Source of the DNA: Gentiana macrophylla
Taxonomy: Eukaryota > Streptophyta > Magnoliopsida > Gentianales > Gentianaceae
Length of the DNA: 64,000 nt
Assembly: GCA_026214975.1 (NCBI GenBank)
Contig: CM047805.1
Location: 185,753,333 to 185,817,332 of the forward strand
Direction of reading: 5' to 3'
Position 1 is the stretch's first letter. The number at the start of each line of letters is the position of its first letter. This document shows positions 49,552 through 61,689 of the stretch, piece after piece. The position numbers and the translations under genes were made by a program. A model generated the notes under the pieces. That model saw nothing but the letters and a program-made list of their open reading frames with translations, ran no database searches and was not told where the DNA came from.

Positions 49552-52500
49552 CAACCCCCTACTTAGCTTTTGGTCGTCCTCGAGCAAAACAAGCGATAAA
49601 ACAAAATGAATGAGGGACAAATTCATGAATATATAAATGACAATCAGATGATGCAACCATTCGAATCATAACTACACGTTAACCTCAATATAAATGTATA
49701 ACAGAGTGAGTGTGTGACAAGCCTTTTCAATTTCCACTATCCTCTCTTGAATAATTCTAGCAAGCGCACAAATATCCATTCAGATAGTCCTAATGATTTT
49801 CCTAGGTATAGCGATAATATTCCACACAACGTCCTCTGTGTACTTATTAGATAATCCCTAAAGCATATCATTCGATTTATCTTGGGGATAGTCGAGAAGA
49901 TAACTAGGTTGTTTTTTTTTTTTTTTTTTCAAAACTCACTTAATTTCACATATATAGCATATGCCTTCATTCCCAGCAATAGGATATTTCGTGATAACAC
50001 CCTAGCTGGACTATTATCATCAGGCAGTCGGGAGCTTTTAAACCTCATAGTGATATAGGACGTTTCGTGATAACGCCCTACTACACTCAAATCATTGGTA
50101 GCTACATCCGGCATGTAAATAGCTCACTTATTTTGACATTCTTTCTATCACATTCAAACATTCAGATATTCACAGTACATGTTCAGAAATTAGGTACTAA
50201 GCTACTGCTATTTCTAGGATAAACCACTGAATCTTTGAATGGAGTGCTGATTAAAATTTTCGCTTCAATATCAAAGGCTTATGTGAAGGAATTCATGTTA
50301 CACAAATAAATTTAGGCTAAAATGCACTTACGGTTCACATTGGTTATAAATATCCAAATTGATCATTACATCTTTAAATCCATGAAATATATACCTTATA
50401 CAATTCATTTTAATCAACTCATTTATGCTCGAGAGAAGAAAAAAATCCAAAAACTAAGGGTTTAAACACTTACTGCCATTTCTAAACCAACCAGACTCTA
50501 CCCCCCCCCACTTACGATTTTGCATTATTCTCAGAGTGTAAATGAGATAGAGAGGAAAACTTAGCTTATAAACCAGGCGAAAAGATGCTATCGAATCCCG
50601 TAAATGGCCATGAGAAAACACGATCCTAATCCCTATACAAAAACAAAAACAACTAAAACAAAGCAAACACGGGACATGGTCCTCGTGCCAAAATATGCAA
50701 AAGGGATATGGGAATAATAAGATAATGGCCTCATTACGTCGTAAAATTCGATAGCGTGATATATATAGCTTTAGATGGAAAAATAACCCACACGGGTAAA
50801 GCACGAACATCTAAGCATATATGTATCACATGAGCATATATCATAGTCAAGTCATTATTCCTAAATTCATTTTTATTACACACAGCTTTTATTAAGGTGG
50901 GAATACTCACCACTATACTACAACGACCAGAGAAATTTGAAACAGACTAAATCATAAAATGAAATGTGTGAAAGAGTATTGAGTCTTTTATACCCAGATC
51001 CTCAAGGGTTCTGTCAAAAGCACCCAACAACCTAAGTCCAAGAAATAATGCATTTGAATTTTTTTCTTTACGTATTCTACCTAGAGATTTTCGGATAACC
51101 ACTGTAATCGCTCTTTTAATGACATTCAAACACTCATCCGGAGACTTGGTTGTGCTTTGTGTTCAACTTCCATTATGATCATACTTTCCACATTCTACAT
51201 TTCATTAAGACTAGTCTTATCCAAATTATTATTATTATTATTATTAACGGGCTGCCTCCGGTAGCGCTTTTGTTTAACGTCGTTTGCTCGACCGGGTGAC
51301 TCTATCTGGACTCAATCAACCAAATTCGAACTTAAGAAGATCAACAACTTTAAGAAAAGTGATCAAAGCGAGAACCATCGAAATTAAATTGTCTAGAACG
51401 CACCTCGTTTGGTTCTCGATGTCACCTCCTCCCAACCAGAGAGAATCTTCATTATCACTGTCGAACCATCTTCTTTACTATTCCATAAAGTTCATCCATC
51501 GTGAGTACACAAATGGACCGCAGAAAATTCATCCTCACAGAGTGGACGAATGTAGTAATCCGGGACCGTTATATTAAACATTACCAACTCTCCCGGTGGC
51601 TTTACTAAAGATGGCCAATCAATCTCCCGCTCCTCTAACTCAAAATCTCATTATAGCAAATCTGAATCCTCAACCTTATTCTCAACTCGAACTTCTTCAA
51701 TGAGCACCTCATCATCCTTAACCACCTCTTTTTGCACATGCCTGCTTTTGCTGCTCGAACTCCATTATTTCAATCAATTGCACCACCCTCTCTTGAAGAT
51801 TTCTTAGGGGCGGATTCAAGACTTATCTTGAACTCTTGCATGTCCACCACGCTCTTGCAAGATCTGGTCCAATCGCTCCATTTGTTCCATTTGACCGCTC
51901 GGTAAAACTTTCTTGTGGCTCGGAACAAACCGATCATCACCGACTTTGATTCATCGGAGGTGGGTAGCGGTTTCTTGCCATTCCAAACAACGATCGGTGG
52001 TGAATATGGGTGAAGTTATCAACATCTTTGAGTATGATCACCGTAATCCTGATAAGCACTAGGGTTCAAGAACCCACATAATATTGTGGCTCATAACTTT
52101 CGAATAACCATAATTCAGTCCCTGGTTACTCTTTGTTGATATTGAAGTGAGAGGCACATACTTTTGTTGATAGTATTGCTCAGTGCCCGAGGTAGGTAGG
52201 AGTATTGTTGTTCGGTGAGTAATATTGATTGAAAAATCCATCTATTTAAGCTCAATCATAAGATCTTCGAAAACAACAAGAAAACAATAAAATTTTTCTT
52301 TTTTTTCGTTTTTTTATTTATATAAATATGGTAGCCGAAGGTCCTAAGCCTCAGTTCTAGCTGGACTTACAAGATATCAACCTAATATAACAAACCCCGT
52401 AAAGAGATTGGGTTGAGTACCAAAGTCGTATTCAAACCGAGTTCAGGACAATATCACTTCAACATCCCAAGACTCTTATCGAAAGTAAAATAAAAATAAA

Positions 52501-52577
52501 AACCTAGGCCCAAGCCTTCGGTTCACTTACAAGATATCACAACAATATCACACATTTCCCGGCATTGGCGCCAATTT
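49552..52577 (-). other. Non-coding interior of family 2 element
   Basis: No gag-pol homology is seen. Short frames such as 50454-50810 lack any domain. A TTATTATTATTATTATTA microsatellite sits at about 51228-51244, followed by GGGCTGCCTCCGGTAGCGCT, a phrase seen near 5' regions of plant Ty3-type elements. The AC-rich and CT-rich stretch at 51600-52000 shows disturbed, possibly mis-sequenced text. Confidence 0.6.
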
Positions 52578-53613
52578 TGATGAGCTAAAATTTACCCCTT
52601 CAAAATACAATTTATAAAGGACTCATGGCCGTGGGTAAACCAACTCTAACCACAGAGTACCGGTCGATTGTTAGAATAGCTCTACAGGAGTACGAGGTCG
52701 ATCCCAAGAGAAATGTGGTTGTGAGTACCAAAGCGAACGTAGAACTTAGTCTAGGCGATCAAAGTTTAGGTGGAGTGTTTACAACTAATGCAAAAGTAAA
52801 GATTATTCTAACGAGATTAAAAAGCATAGCCGAGTTATGATCCAACAGTTGTCACCTCGGGAATGACTTGACAAGGAGTGTGTTTTAAGCGATTCGGTTT
52901 ATATGACATTCACGGGTGTCAACTCTTTATTCTTGCGTTAAGGTCTGAACAACTCTCACTTAACTCCCCATACTGAGGCTTATTAACCCTCCTTTAGAGA
53001 GCTAACTTACTAATAAGGTTGACCCGTAATAAAAAGCCATTTGAAAAACCTCACAAAAGCATAGTTTTAACGTGTCACTTAGGTTGTCAATATAACTATT
53101 AAAGCTATGTTTTAGTGATACTAATACCTGTTTCCTTCATCTCGTAAGAATAAGAATCTCACATAGGCATAGTCCTGACTTGTCACTCAGGTTGTCAATC
53201 TGACAATCTAAACTATGTTTTAGTGATATCCATATCCCACATCTCGCCGCAAAATGCATCTATAAGCTCGATGTAACAATGAACAAAGTTGTCAATCTCA
53301 TTCAAAGCTATTGAAATGATCAAAACAAGTTTTAAAACATGAGTTTATCATACGAACGTTTAATTTAAGAGCTACACAACTCCTGTCTCATCTCCCAAGG
53401 GCGTTTCACCCGTTTTCACATATTTCGGCTATAAAAAAGGTTTAGCTACTCATATATATATATATATATATATATAGATATTACAAGTAATCAGACTCAT
53501 TAAAATGTCATGGATTAAACAGTAGGAAGTTTTACATAATAGCCTTACACAATGCAGTAATTCTATTAAAACCAAATTAAAACCTTAATCCAATCATTTG
53601 CTGTGATTCGATA

Positions 53614-53684
<71 letters not shown>

Positions 53685-53776
53685 CAAAATGAAAGAAAAC
53701 AAGAAAGAAAGAAAGAAAAACGGAAACTATCTTATAACGATAATTATTCGAAATTATAACGAAATTACAACTATAT

Positions 53777-53813
<37 letters not shown>

Positions 53814-54619
53814 GATATATATATAGGCCCCAAAATGAAAGAAAAATGAAGGGAAAAAGATGAAGAAGGGATGGGGAAGAAGAAGGGGCAAGAAATGAAG
53901 GTGAAATGGAGGCCTATTTATAGATAAAAGCTGGACAGGCGGATCGATCCTAAAAGCGCGGATCGATCCGGGAATAAAATATATTATCCCAAGATTATTC
54001 TCTGCAGACATGTGCGCAAAATCATCATTATGTCGATTTTACATTACGCCGGATCGATCCGGGAAAGGGCGGATCGATCCGGATTTGCCGCTTTGGTGAA
54101 ACTTGAAAAATTCATATCTTGAGTTGTAGACCTCCGATTGACGCGTGATTCAAAATGCGTTGGAAAGCTCTTTCAAATATCTACAACTTTCATGAAGGAC
54201 TTTTCTTCAGAAAATGCCTTTTTGATGGGTCATTTGTTCGTCGAAGATATAATTCGTTAGTGGTATTCACTAACCACTGAATCCCACTCGACCACTTAAG
54301 TTAGTGGCACTCTTATATCCCTAAAAATACCTCTTTTAGGCCTCAAAGCGTGTCATTACTTCGGGATTTTGGTCAACCTATAATTCTGCAATAAACCACC
54401 AAATCTACCAAACGAACTGACATTTACACTCCTAAGCATTAAACCTGAGTACAAAACTAATAAAAACTTATAAAAGCACGATATTTTATAAAAAATAATG
54501 ACTTATATATTTTTATGAAACTTAGGAATTAATGACTTTAATTGATATAAAAGTGCTCGAAATGATATCAGAAATGGGGTCAAAAGTTATAAAAATAACA
54601 GTGAATTTTTCCGTCATCA
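52578..54619 (-). repeat. 5' LTR (sense) of family 2 element
   Basis: Matches 47517-49551 with many small differences. GGATCGATCC occurs at 53941, 53960, 54051 and 54072, and the complement TATA box at about 53914. (AT)n runs at 53452-53476, 53617-53682 and 53772-53812 differ in length from the partner LTR. Confidence 0.9.
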
Positions 54620-54624
54620 TACCC

Positions 54625-55172
54625 ATCCAAGCGAACCTCGGTCCTTGAAATGGAATTTCAATTAACTCACAATATTGAAGCATGGACCAAAATTTATTCC
54701 TGTTATAGCCACCCACACTTCTTCCACCTTGCCTATCTCTTTGATAAACCACCTGATTAAAATCGCCAAGGAGACACCAAGGTTTTTTAAAAATATTATG
54801 CAGCCGACAAATGTAGTCCCAGAATTCATTTCTAACACTAGCTATTGGGGAAGCATAGACAAGAGTGAAGATCCAGTCAACATCCAAACCTTTCATCACA
54901 GCCATGGACAGAGAGTGATTGGAGTAGGAGATGTACTTCATGGGGGTAATCTCATTGTTCCAGAAGCACCAAAGCCCACCTGCAAAACCACTGGCTTCAA
55001 CCACAAAGAAATCAGTGAATGAGGTCTTATTGAGGATTTGAATAGCTCTGTCACTTGTACTACGAGTTTCCATCAGACACAAAACATCAGGTTTGCAATC
55101 ACTAAGAATCGATTTGAGATGTCTAAGGAAACCAGAACAAGCTCCTCTACAGTTCCACGCTAAAATCTTCAT
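54625..55172 (-). CDS. LINE ORF2 N-terminal endonuclease (5' part)
   Basis: The start at 55172 gives MKILAWNCRGACSGFLRHL, the usual opening of plant LINE endonucleases of the exonuclease-endonuclease-phosphatase fold. It is followed by METRS (catalytic Glu), SNHSLSMAV, LVYASP and LLGDFNQV (catalytic Asp and Asn). It reads to GPRFAWMG, where the LTR element interrupts it. ORF1 ends just upstream with a 9-base gap, the usual LINE layout. In copy 1 (10241-10740) this region is frameshifted. Confidence 0.75.
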
Positions 55173-55689
55173 TAAGATAAATTAAGATGAAGGGGTGGCC
55201 ATGGAGTGGCCATTCATCACTTCAACCTCATACAAGGGGTTTAGATTGGAGCTGGTACCAATCCTTTCCATCTTTTCCTGAGATTGATCAAGGTCAGGTG
55301 GGTTTGTTTTAAAGTGATCATCCGGTTGTTGTGACAAGGCAGTGGACTCCCTGGACATGATTCTAACTTGCTCTCTATTGATTTCCATAAAGGGATTCTT
55401 TTTTGGATCTTTGGAAATTTCCAAGAGAGAAGTCCTTGCTAAAGATTTTTGTCGGGGTCCGGTCGATCTTTTCATCTGCAATTTTATGAACACACACAAA
55501 TCAAAATTGGCAATACAAAAAAGGGCCCTTGAAAATTCAAATGAAAGGGAAAGTGGCTGTTTTTCTTTTAATTTCCCGTTTGAATTCTTCAAACCGCGTC
55601 TTTGTGGTTTGGGTTTTCGTTACAACTTACAAGCCTGCACAAACATATTACTACAAGTATGTAATTAATTGCCATCTTCATATCAAGAA

Positions 55690-55750
55690 TCCTTTGTAGC
55701 ACTTGGAAATCATTCATGATTTGATTCCGGGTTCAAATCCCGGCAACGAA
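55690..55750 (+). tRNA. tRNA-Glu-like sequence (copy 8), uninterrupted CACTA target
   Basis: Reads TCCTTTGTAGCACTTGG, then the stem-loop AAATC-ATTCAT-GATTT with TTC in the loop, then the T-arm CCGGG-TTCAAAT-CCCGG. The 3' acceptor is damaged (CAACGAA). It equals copy 3 without the CACTA element. A TTTTTTTT run follows. Confidence 0.6.
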
Positions 55751-56460
55751 ATTGTATTTTTTTTCCCAATGACCCAACTCCCTAAGATATGTTTAATGAT
55801 TGTTTATAAGGTTTACCGACAGGAAATTCTTCCTTACTCACTCAATTTGAAGAATGAGTCTACGTGAAGCTGTGGCCCGATTCAATTACGTAGCGTATTC
55901 TACGCGGTGTAAATGGAATGAGTAGGGAAAAATTACCCTTTACCGGCACTCTTTTTATTCCAGTAATCATTTTTTCCTTTATTTATAGATTACATTTTTT
56001 CATACAAGAAAAATTCTCACCCACCTAAATCGAATTTTGAATGCTTTTACGTATTCAATAATCGGTCGAAAAAACTTTCATTCTGATTACAATCGAAAAA
56101 AAACTTTTATTTTATGCGATATTCGGTCGATTAAGCGTGTTTGAAATTATTCGATCTAATTGTAGTTTAAAATGATGATTATTCGATTTAATCGAATTTT
56201 GAATATTTTCCGTGCGATATCGATCCGAAAGACTTTCTAACAAAATGTAGTAAAAAAACTTTTAACGTTACGTTTGAAATTCGATGCATAATCAGCGTGT
56301 GAAAAAAACATAAATTTAAAGGGTAAAAGTGAGAAAAAAAATGTTGTGTATTAGTAATATTTTTATTTGTATGAAAAGACAATCTCATACCACAAAATTA
56401 CTTCCCTTTTACGCATCGTGACGTGATTTTTTCTTTTATTATACTACAAATTACCTCCGA

Positions 56461-56650
56461 TACCAAACATGTAGAAACGCAATGATAGGAGTTCACAGGT
56501 TCGATTCTCTTACGAGGCAGTATTATTGAAGAGGCTTTGTTAGTTAGGCTCTGGCCATGAGTAAAGTTAAGCTAAACTGTAGAGCGCGACCGGTCGAATC
56601 CGGATTAGTCGGACCAGGTGAGTTCGGATCTGGGAGGAGCTTTAAAAAAA
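56461..56650 (+). repeat. SINE-like repeat with B box (copy B)
   Basis: Counterpart of 13501-13705, with the B-box-like GGTTCGATTCTC and the end GGATTAGTCGGACCAGGTG...GAGCTTTAAAAAAAG. It differs from copy A by several small indels. Confidence 0.4.
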
Positions 56651-57250
56651 GTAAAAGCAACGCCAATGATAAGCGTTGTTATTTTTATTTATTAAAGGAA
56701 ATTGTGAGTAGCATTACTGACAATGACTTTTTATTTACAAACGAACGATGCTGATAGTGGCATTCCTTTTCGTAAAATATAATCGTAATCTTTCGAAATG
56801 TATTGTTACAATAAATTTATAATATATATTAATTGACGTCTTTTCGTCTTCATCTTCACGTTTAGTAATATGAAAAGACTTTGTCCAAAATTGACGAAAG
56901 GTTGTATGGTTTAACGGTGGAGGAAAGTTATACCAAGTGATATATATTAGAGTTTTTTATTTCTATTTTTTTTATCATAATACATTTTATCGTTTGTGAG
57001 AAGTTATAAATAAATTATTGTAATATATGTGATTTGATCTGATTTTAATCTGATAGTTGTATCGTAAAAGTTGTCAAAATTAATTATTAATGCCTTCTAG
57101 AGAAGGAAAAAGATACTTTAATGGGTTTATTTTATTTTTTTGAGAAGTTTAATGGGTTTATTAGGTAGGCAGAAACGCTGTTTTGTATTTGGTGTCATAT
57201 GAGTTAACCTATTAATATATAAAAATAAATTGTATCCATAGAACAATTAA

Positions 57251-57317
57251 TCCGCTGTAGCACTTGGCAATTCAACAGACCTAAAATCATTGAATCCGGG
57301 TTCAAATCCGGCAGCGA
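57251..57317 (+). tRNA. tRNA-Glu-like sequence (copy 9)
   Basis: Counterpart of copy 4 (14307-14375). TCCGCTG, TAGCACTTGG and the B box GGTTCAAATCC are kept. Single-base losses in the T-stem and 3' acceptor (CAGCGAA) distinguish it. A run of eight or more T residues follows. Confidence 0.55.
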
Positions 57318-58183
57318 ATTTTTTTTTGCGTGCGCCTCGGTTTAGTAATAAAAATGACTCTATTATCGTTCCTAGTTTGTGAAAAATGTAAATCGAATAT
57401 TATGTTTGATTAGTGCAATCAAGAGGTAATACACGCGTTTCTTTCTTTGAGATAAGTCAATCGTAGTATCGAACTCCACATTTCAATCTCAAAGACTATT
57501 GTCATTATATTACTCTTGTCGACCTTTTTTACCACTAAACTATGCCATTAGGGTGTAACATTGCAGTTTCTAGATGACTAATGAGGTGTGATATTTTGAT
57601 ACTTTTAGAGTCTATAATGTTCATACTAAAACCATTCTTCATGCATTTTGGGACCGTGTGGCCTAACGGTGTCTTTCATCATCGTGCTCACACTTTTCAT
57701 CATTTGTTCAATTTTTTTGATATAATATGTTTGTTTGTTTTTAGTAGGTGCAGATACATATATTGTTGCTTTGAGTAACGTGTTTTTCAAGGCTTAATAG
57801 CCATAGTAAATGAATACCACTCTTGCAATAAAATGGTAATAATCATTGTTCATACTATGTTGATTAATACATATTTCGTCACTATTAAGTGTGTAAAACC
57901 ACGTTGTGTTGTGTTATTTGTTGTGATAATTCTACCGTGACACTAAAATTTATGATACTAAATAGCCTAATTTCAGTGTAATAAACTACCATTAATCATA
58001 CCACATTGTAATAAACTTTTCAGTGACAATGCAACAGCTTCAAAGAGTAAGACGTCCTAAGGAGGGCCTTTATTGATCCCAAAGGAATAACACACACACC
58101 ACACACAAACAGATTGGTGTTTTTATGCTAAAAAGAAGAGAATCAAAGCATTTTAGTTGCTAATAAAATCTTGTCTCAGACTG
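57318..58183. other. Spacer and 3' flank of the Mal d 1-associated-like gene
   Basis: No other gene. The right part (57819-58183) matches 24854-25217 in block A and would hold the 3' UTR of the minus-strand gene. At 57815 it is the empty site for the copia-type element of block A. Confidence 0.6.
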
Positions 58184-59726
58184 TCAGACATCTCTGGCTA
58201 ATCCAGATATATCGACTTCTCCATCAGTATTTCTTTCTTTCGCAGGATCTTCTTTTCTGGGATGAACTTCGATGGGAATGCCCCTCCTCTTAGAAGGAGA
58301 TGAAGAGCCACCACCATACATATCGGGTTCCCCAAACACACTAAAGAATCCATTTTTCATCTCTTCAGCTGCTTCAAATAGTTGCTTGAAACTGCCCAGA
58401 AAGTCACGTTCAATGGCTTCCATACCGCTGCGCAGACTTGGGAAGTTAAAGGGTTCATACTCCTCTGCTGATTTAAGAGCATTTGAACCTCCCAACATTT
58501 CCTGAGTGACATCTTCCTCGGTGTACTCTTTGTTGGATTGTATCATTTCAGTTGGCCTGTGAGTTGAGGAAAAGAGTCAGAATACACACTACTATTTTCA
58601 AGAAACAAAAACAGCATTTTCATTTTGCATGGATACGACCAATTGAATGTGTAAAAATGACCTTAAAAATATTATCCAGCACTCCTTTCACTATCTCAAA
58701 ACACACACACACACACACACACACACAGTCAAAATAGAATCACGAGCAGAAACCGCTATTCTTCTCCCTAGCACAACCCAATAATGGTTCCCATCATAAA
58801 GCACCTAGCCTTTCAATGACAAAAAAACTTATGCAGGATCCTTTAACTGGGCTTGAACTAGCCACTTAAAGAGATTCAACTTTATAACACGCTCAGCTTT
58901 AAGAAAATAAGTTTTCCCTAACAGGCGGTAGCACAAAGAAACTCAACTTCCAACACTTCACAAAATATTTCTTCTTTTTCCTTCTAAAGGGATATTTTTG
59001 CTCTACAAAGATGGTTAACAAGGTTGATGTTCTGATTTTGTAAGCCGTTCGTGCGGCACTCCACAAAATGGGTTATATGCAAATGTCAAACTTTCACAAG
59101 GCTTTGGCTTAAACTATTAAGGTGAAATGAACAGAAGAACATACTATAAATTTGACAATTAGTCAAAAAAAAAAGCCAATAGATCCATAAACAACTAAAA
59201 ACTGGCAAAAAGTTTCCCCTTCAATGCTTTTCCAAAGTCTTTAAAACAACAATATTGGAGCGAACTGTTTCATGAAATGTAATTGAAAGCATTTATCCAG
59301 CGACGGTTGTCAAACAGCTATGCACTCTATATTAAAAATAAAGATAAAAACAATGTCTCTAGGGTTTATTTCAATTGAACTGAGCAAATCAGCGTTACGA
59401 GAAGACTAAAATAGCAAATGCCAATGGCTTACAACAAAAGGCACGCACACAGTTACGATAAATTGGATACTGGGGAGAAAAAAAATCTCCAAATCCTAAT
59501 TAACAGGAGGAAATCACCTGCCAACGCAATCCTTAAAAATTTCTTCAGTTTTCTCACATTTCCTGAGGAATTTACCAGGCTCAGTTTCTTCGGTTCGGCA
59601 GTGAGATTTCACCACTTTTCTCGTAGCGCAACGATCGCCGGAACCGCTATTGAAATTTGACCTAGCAGTACCGGTTATATCACCGCCGGAGGAGTTTGAG
59701 TCGTCGTCTTTCCAGATCCAACCCAT
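58184..59726 (-). CDS. Mal d 1-associated protein-like gene, two exons, complete
   Basis: Exon 1 is 59518-59726 and exon 2 is 58184-58556, giving 193 residues. The 961-bp intron has a GTGATT donor after CVG and an ACAG acceptor; the join rebuilds an Arg codon and gives DCVGRPTEMIQSNKEY. Exon 1 starts MGWIWKDDD and carries EETEPGKFLRKCEKTEE. Exon 2 has YTEEDVTQEML, SLRSGMEAIERDFL and FEAAEEMKNGFFSVFG, then a polar tail ending GLARDV. This combination is what I recall for the small plant family annotated as Mal d 1-associated protein, whose biochemical role is unclear. No signal peptide or membrane segment is visible. The start is the only Met before the conserved part. The frame is intact and the exon 2 protein is preserved in block A. 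The family name is from memory and less sure than the gene structure. Confidence 0.75.
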
Positions 59727-60486
59727 CGCTGCTGCTGTTGCTGCCGGTAATTGTATTTCGTAGAGAAAACGTCACAAAATCGGTGTTCCAGAAAAATTAT
59801 AGTGTGAAGAATATTTATCGGGAAGAGACCGTGTCGAATACTCCAGAGCTTTCTGGGTATCCTTATTAATTTTTTTCATCTCTTTTCTTTTGGGACGGGT
59901 TAGAAGCGTAAATGAGCCGAATTGAATTGAATAATATTTTAAACGAGTCAAACAATAAGAATATGCTTATTTTTTATCACGAGTATTTTAAATTCGAACT
60001 CGAGCTGAGATTAAATGAAGTTATTGACCTAGAATTGAGAGAAGTTTTAAGAACCAAAGCAGTTTCGAGTTTTACATCGACTTTATTGTGTATGATGCCT
60101 CTTAAAAATTAATTCAAAATATTTTTTTGAGTCTTAATAGATTATTGGATAGGTATGACTAATCCATTTTAACTTTAACTCTAAAAATAGAAAAAAATCC
60201 TATTATAGGATGTTGATTCGATCTTTTTATTGTTTATTTGAGATCACAATTCAATGTAAATTTCAATTCAAATCGAGATTTATCGAGTTATTTTAATCTC
60301 TAACTTCAATGAAAAATGAAATCGTAATGATTCCTTTTGTTGGCGAATCGGTGGGTATTTGAACCCGAGTATCCAGAAAAAGCAGGTCCGGTATGGAATG
60401 AACTTATAATCGATGATCGACTTCGATTCCATGATTATAAGCCGTCACCATGACGATATCGGAATAGTAGAAAACAAAGAGCTTAT
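59727..60486. promoter_or_regulatory. Upstream region of the Mal d 1-associated-like gene
   Basis: This holds the 5' UTR and promoter of the minus-strand gene starting at 59726. No convincing TATA box or other named element can be assigned by eye. A short open frame at 59912-60112 shows no recognisable feature and is not called a gene. Confidence 0.35.
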
Positions 60487-61600
60487 TACATTTTTTTAGG
60501 AAAGTAAGCTTTTTATTAAACCAAATCGCGTGGAGATTACATCATGAGGAGGGGTGGTTCCCACCATAATGACCAATAAGATCTAAACCGTGTCTCAGCC
60601 AATAAATCGCGCTTAAAATTACCAAAGGCGCTTGACAAAAGTAAAGGGGCGAAGTAAAGGATGACGGATGCGCTTGATAATCACGCGACAGACGGTAAAA
60701 AAAGCACAAATCATCGGACGGCCGGTGAGTGCTTGAACACACGACAAACAATCGATCCTCAAAGATGATGGCGAAAGTCCTAATCGAATAGCTTCTTCCA
60801 TCGCTAGTAGAACCGCATGCATCTCCGTAACATCGTGGCTTATACCAGGATCAAAATGGTACGAAGAAGCGAACAATCGAGTCAAGCGCATCTCTCGAAA
60901 ATTAGTCCACACCGAGCCCGAGTCCGTGATGTAGTATCGTAATTACATTTCCAATCGCCACAGGAGAGGCACTCAAATGATCAGGTGGCAGGCCCCCAGA
61001 GGCCCGTGTGAGATGCAACCACAGCCTGGCGAAACTCCGCTGCTCCGGCTAAGGACGCTGAGACCACCCGAGAGACATAAATAGGCGCATCATCGAAAAC
61101 TGCACAACAACGGGCTTTCCAAAGGTTCTAGAGAAGCATGCAAAAGGTAAAGACTTCATCCGAAGTATAACGCACTACCAAAGACTCCAAAAACTTTTAA
61201 AATTAGATCCATGCGCGCATCCGCCGACGCTAAAAGCGAGTCACAATCAAATAAAGACATGCCGCATGGACTCCATCTCCCTCGCCACATGCCAAACAGA
61301 GCCCGAGCCCAAATTGCGCTTTGCTAGCCGTTCCTCAATCGGTAAGCAATCATGTAAGCAGCGCCACAAGAAATTGTGAACACGCGGCGGCACACTGATT
61401 CTCCAAACGTCTCGCCACACCCTATCTGTCCCTAAATACGATGATGCATGCACCGATTCAGGCAACCCAACATACAAGCTCAAGGCAAGGAAATACCCCG
61501 ACTTCACTGAATATTTGCCCCGGCGGTCGTAATGCCAAATCAACTTGTCCGGGTGCGAACTGCCTGCCAGCCAAATCAACTGCCCTGACTTCACTGAATA
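60487..61600 (-). mobile_element. 5'-truncated LINE fragment (zf-RVT and RNase H)
   Basis: In sense order, a zf-RVT region (61594-61247; KLIWHYDRRGKYSVKSGY, then FLWRCLHDCLPIEERL) precedes an RNase H region (60912-60542; DVTEMHAVLLAMEEAIRLGL). The 3' tail TTTAATAAAAAGC at about 60507 is like that of 32408-32783. Frames are interrupted. A 16-bp phrase GACTTCACTGAATATT is repeated at about 61500 and 61589, suggesting a rearrangement at the 5' edge. Confidence 0.75.
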
Positions 61601-61689
61601 TTATCACATGAAATTAAAAAAAAAATGCCATTCCAAAAAATTATCGTATGTAAATTCGAAGTAAGGTTTTTTTTTAATGAAAATGAATT

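Larger units (their letters stand above)
47517..54619 (-). mobile_element. Full-length non-coding LTR retroelement, family 2
   Basis: LTRs 47517-49551 and 52578-54619 begin TGATGAGCTAAAATTTACC and end TTCCGTCATCA. The duplication TACCC flanks the element (47512-47516, 54620-54624), and the empty site is at 10199-10203. The element is antisense: the primer-binding site (sense TGGCGCCAATGCCGGGAA) is at 52556-52573 beside the right LTR, and the CTCGAGGACGACC plus G-rich polypurine signal (complement) is at 49552-49590 beside the left LTR. The 3.0-kb interior has no recognisable gag or pol. It uses the same priming and polypurine design as family 1 although the LTRs are unrelated. Confidence 0.92.
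44660..55487 (-). mobile_element. L1-type LINE, copy 2 (block B), split by an LTR element
   Basis: The same LINE insertion as 7339-11041. It runs from the T-run at 44660-44675 to 47516, is broken by the LTR element 47517-54619, and resumes at 54620-55487. The 5' part is better kept than in copy 1: an ORF1 end (to 55182) is followed nine bases later by an ORF2 start at 55172 with KILAWNCRGACSG and ETRS endonuclease motifs. The zf-RVT region (44776-45385) is heavily broken compared with copy 1. Both copies share the frameshift at the RT ADD box. Confidence 0.85.
32929..59343. repeat. Segmental duplication block B
   Basis: Partner of block A (3598-26374). Insertions specific to B are the nested LTR pair at 36243-44137 and the LTR element at 47517-54619. 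Deletions specific to B are about 165 bp in the CDPK gene (equivalent of 4981-5147) and 254 bp (equivalent of 11109-11362). B keeps the complete Mal d 1-associated-like gene, whereas A stops within its intron. Confidence 0.85.

Noticed and set aside
53754..54011. Open frame with a long Tyr-Ile repeat
   Set aside because: It is a translation of an (AT)n microsatellite inside the family 2 LTR.
59912..60112. A small gene upstream of the Mal d 1-associated-like gene
   Set aside because: AT-rich 66-codon frame with no motif, and no paralog to compare.
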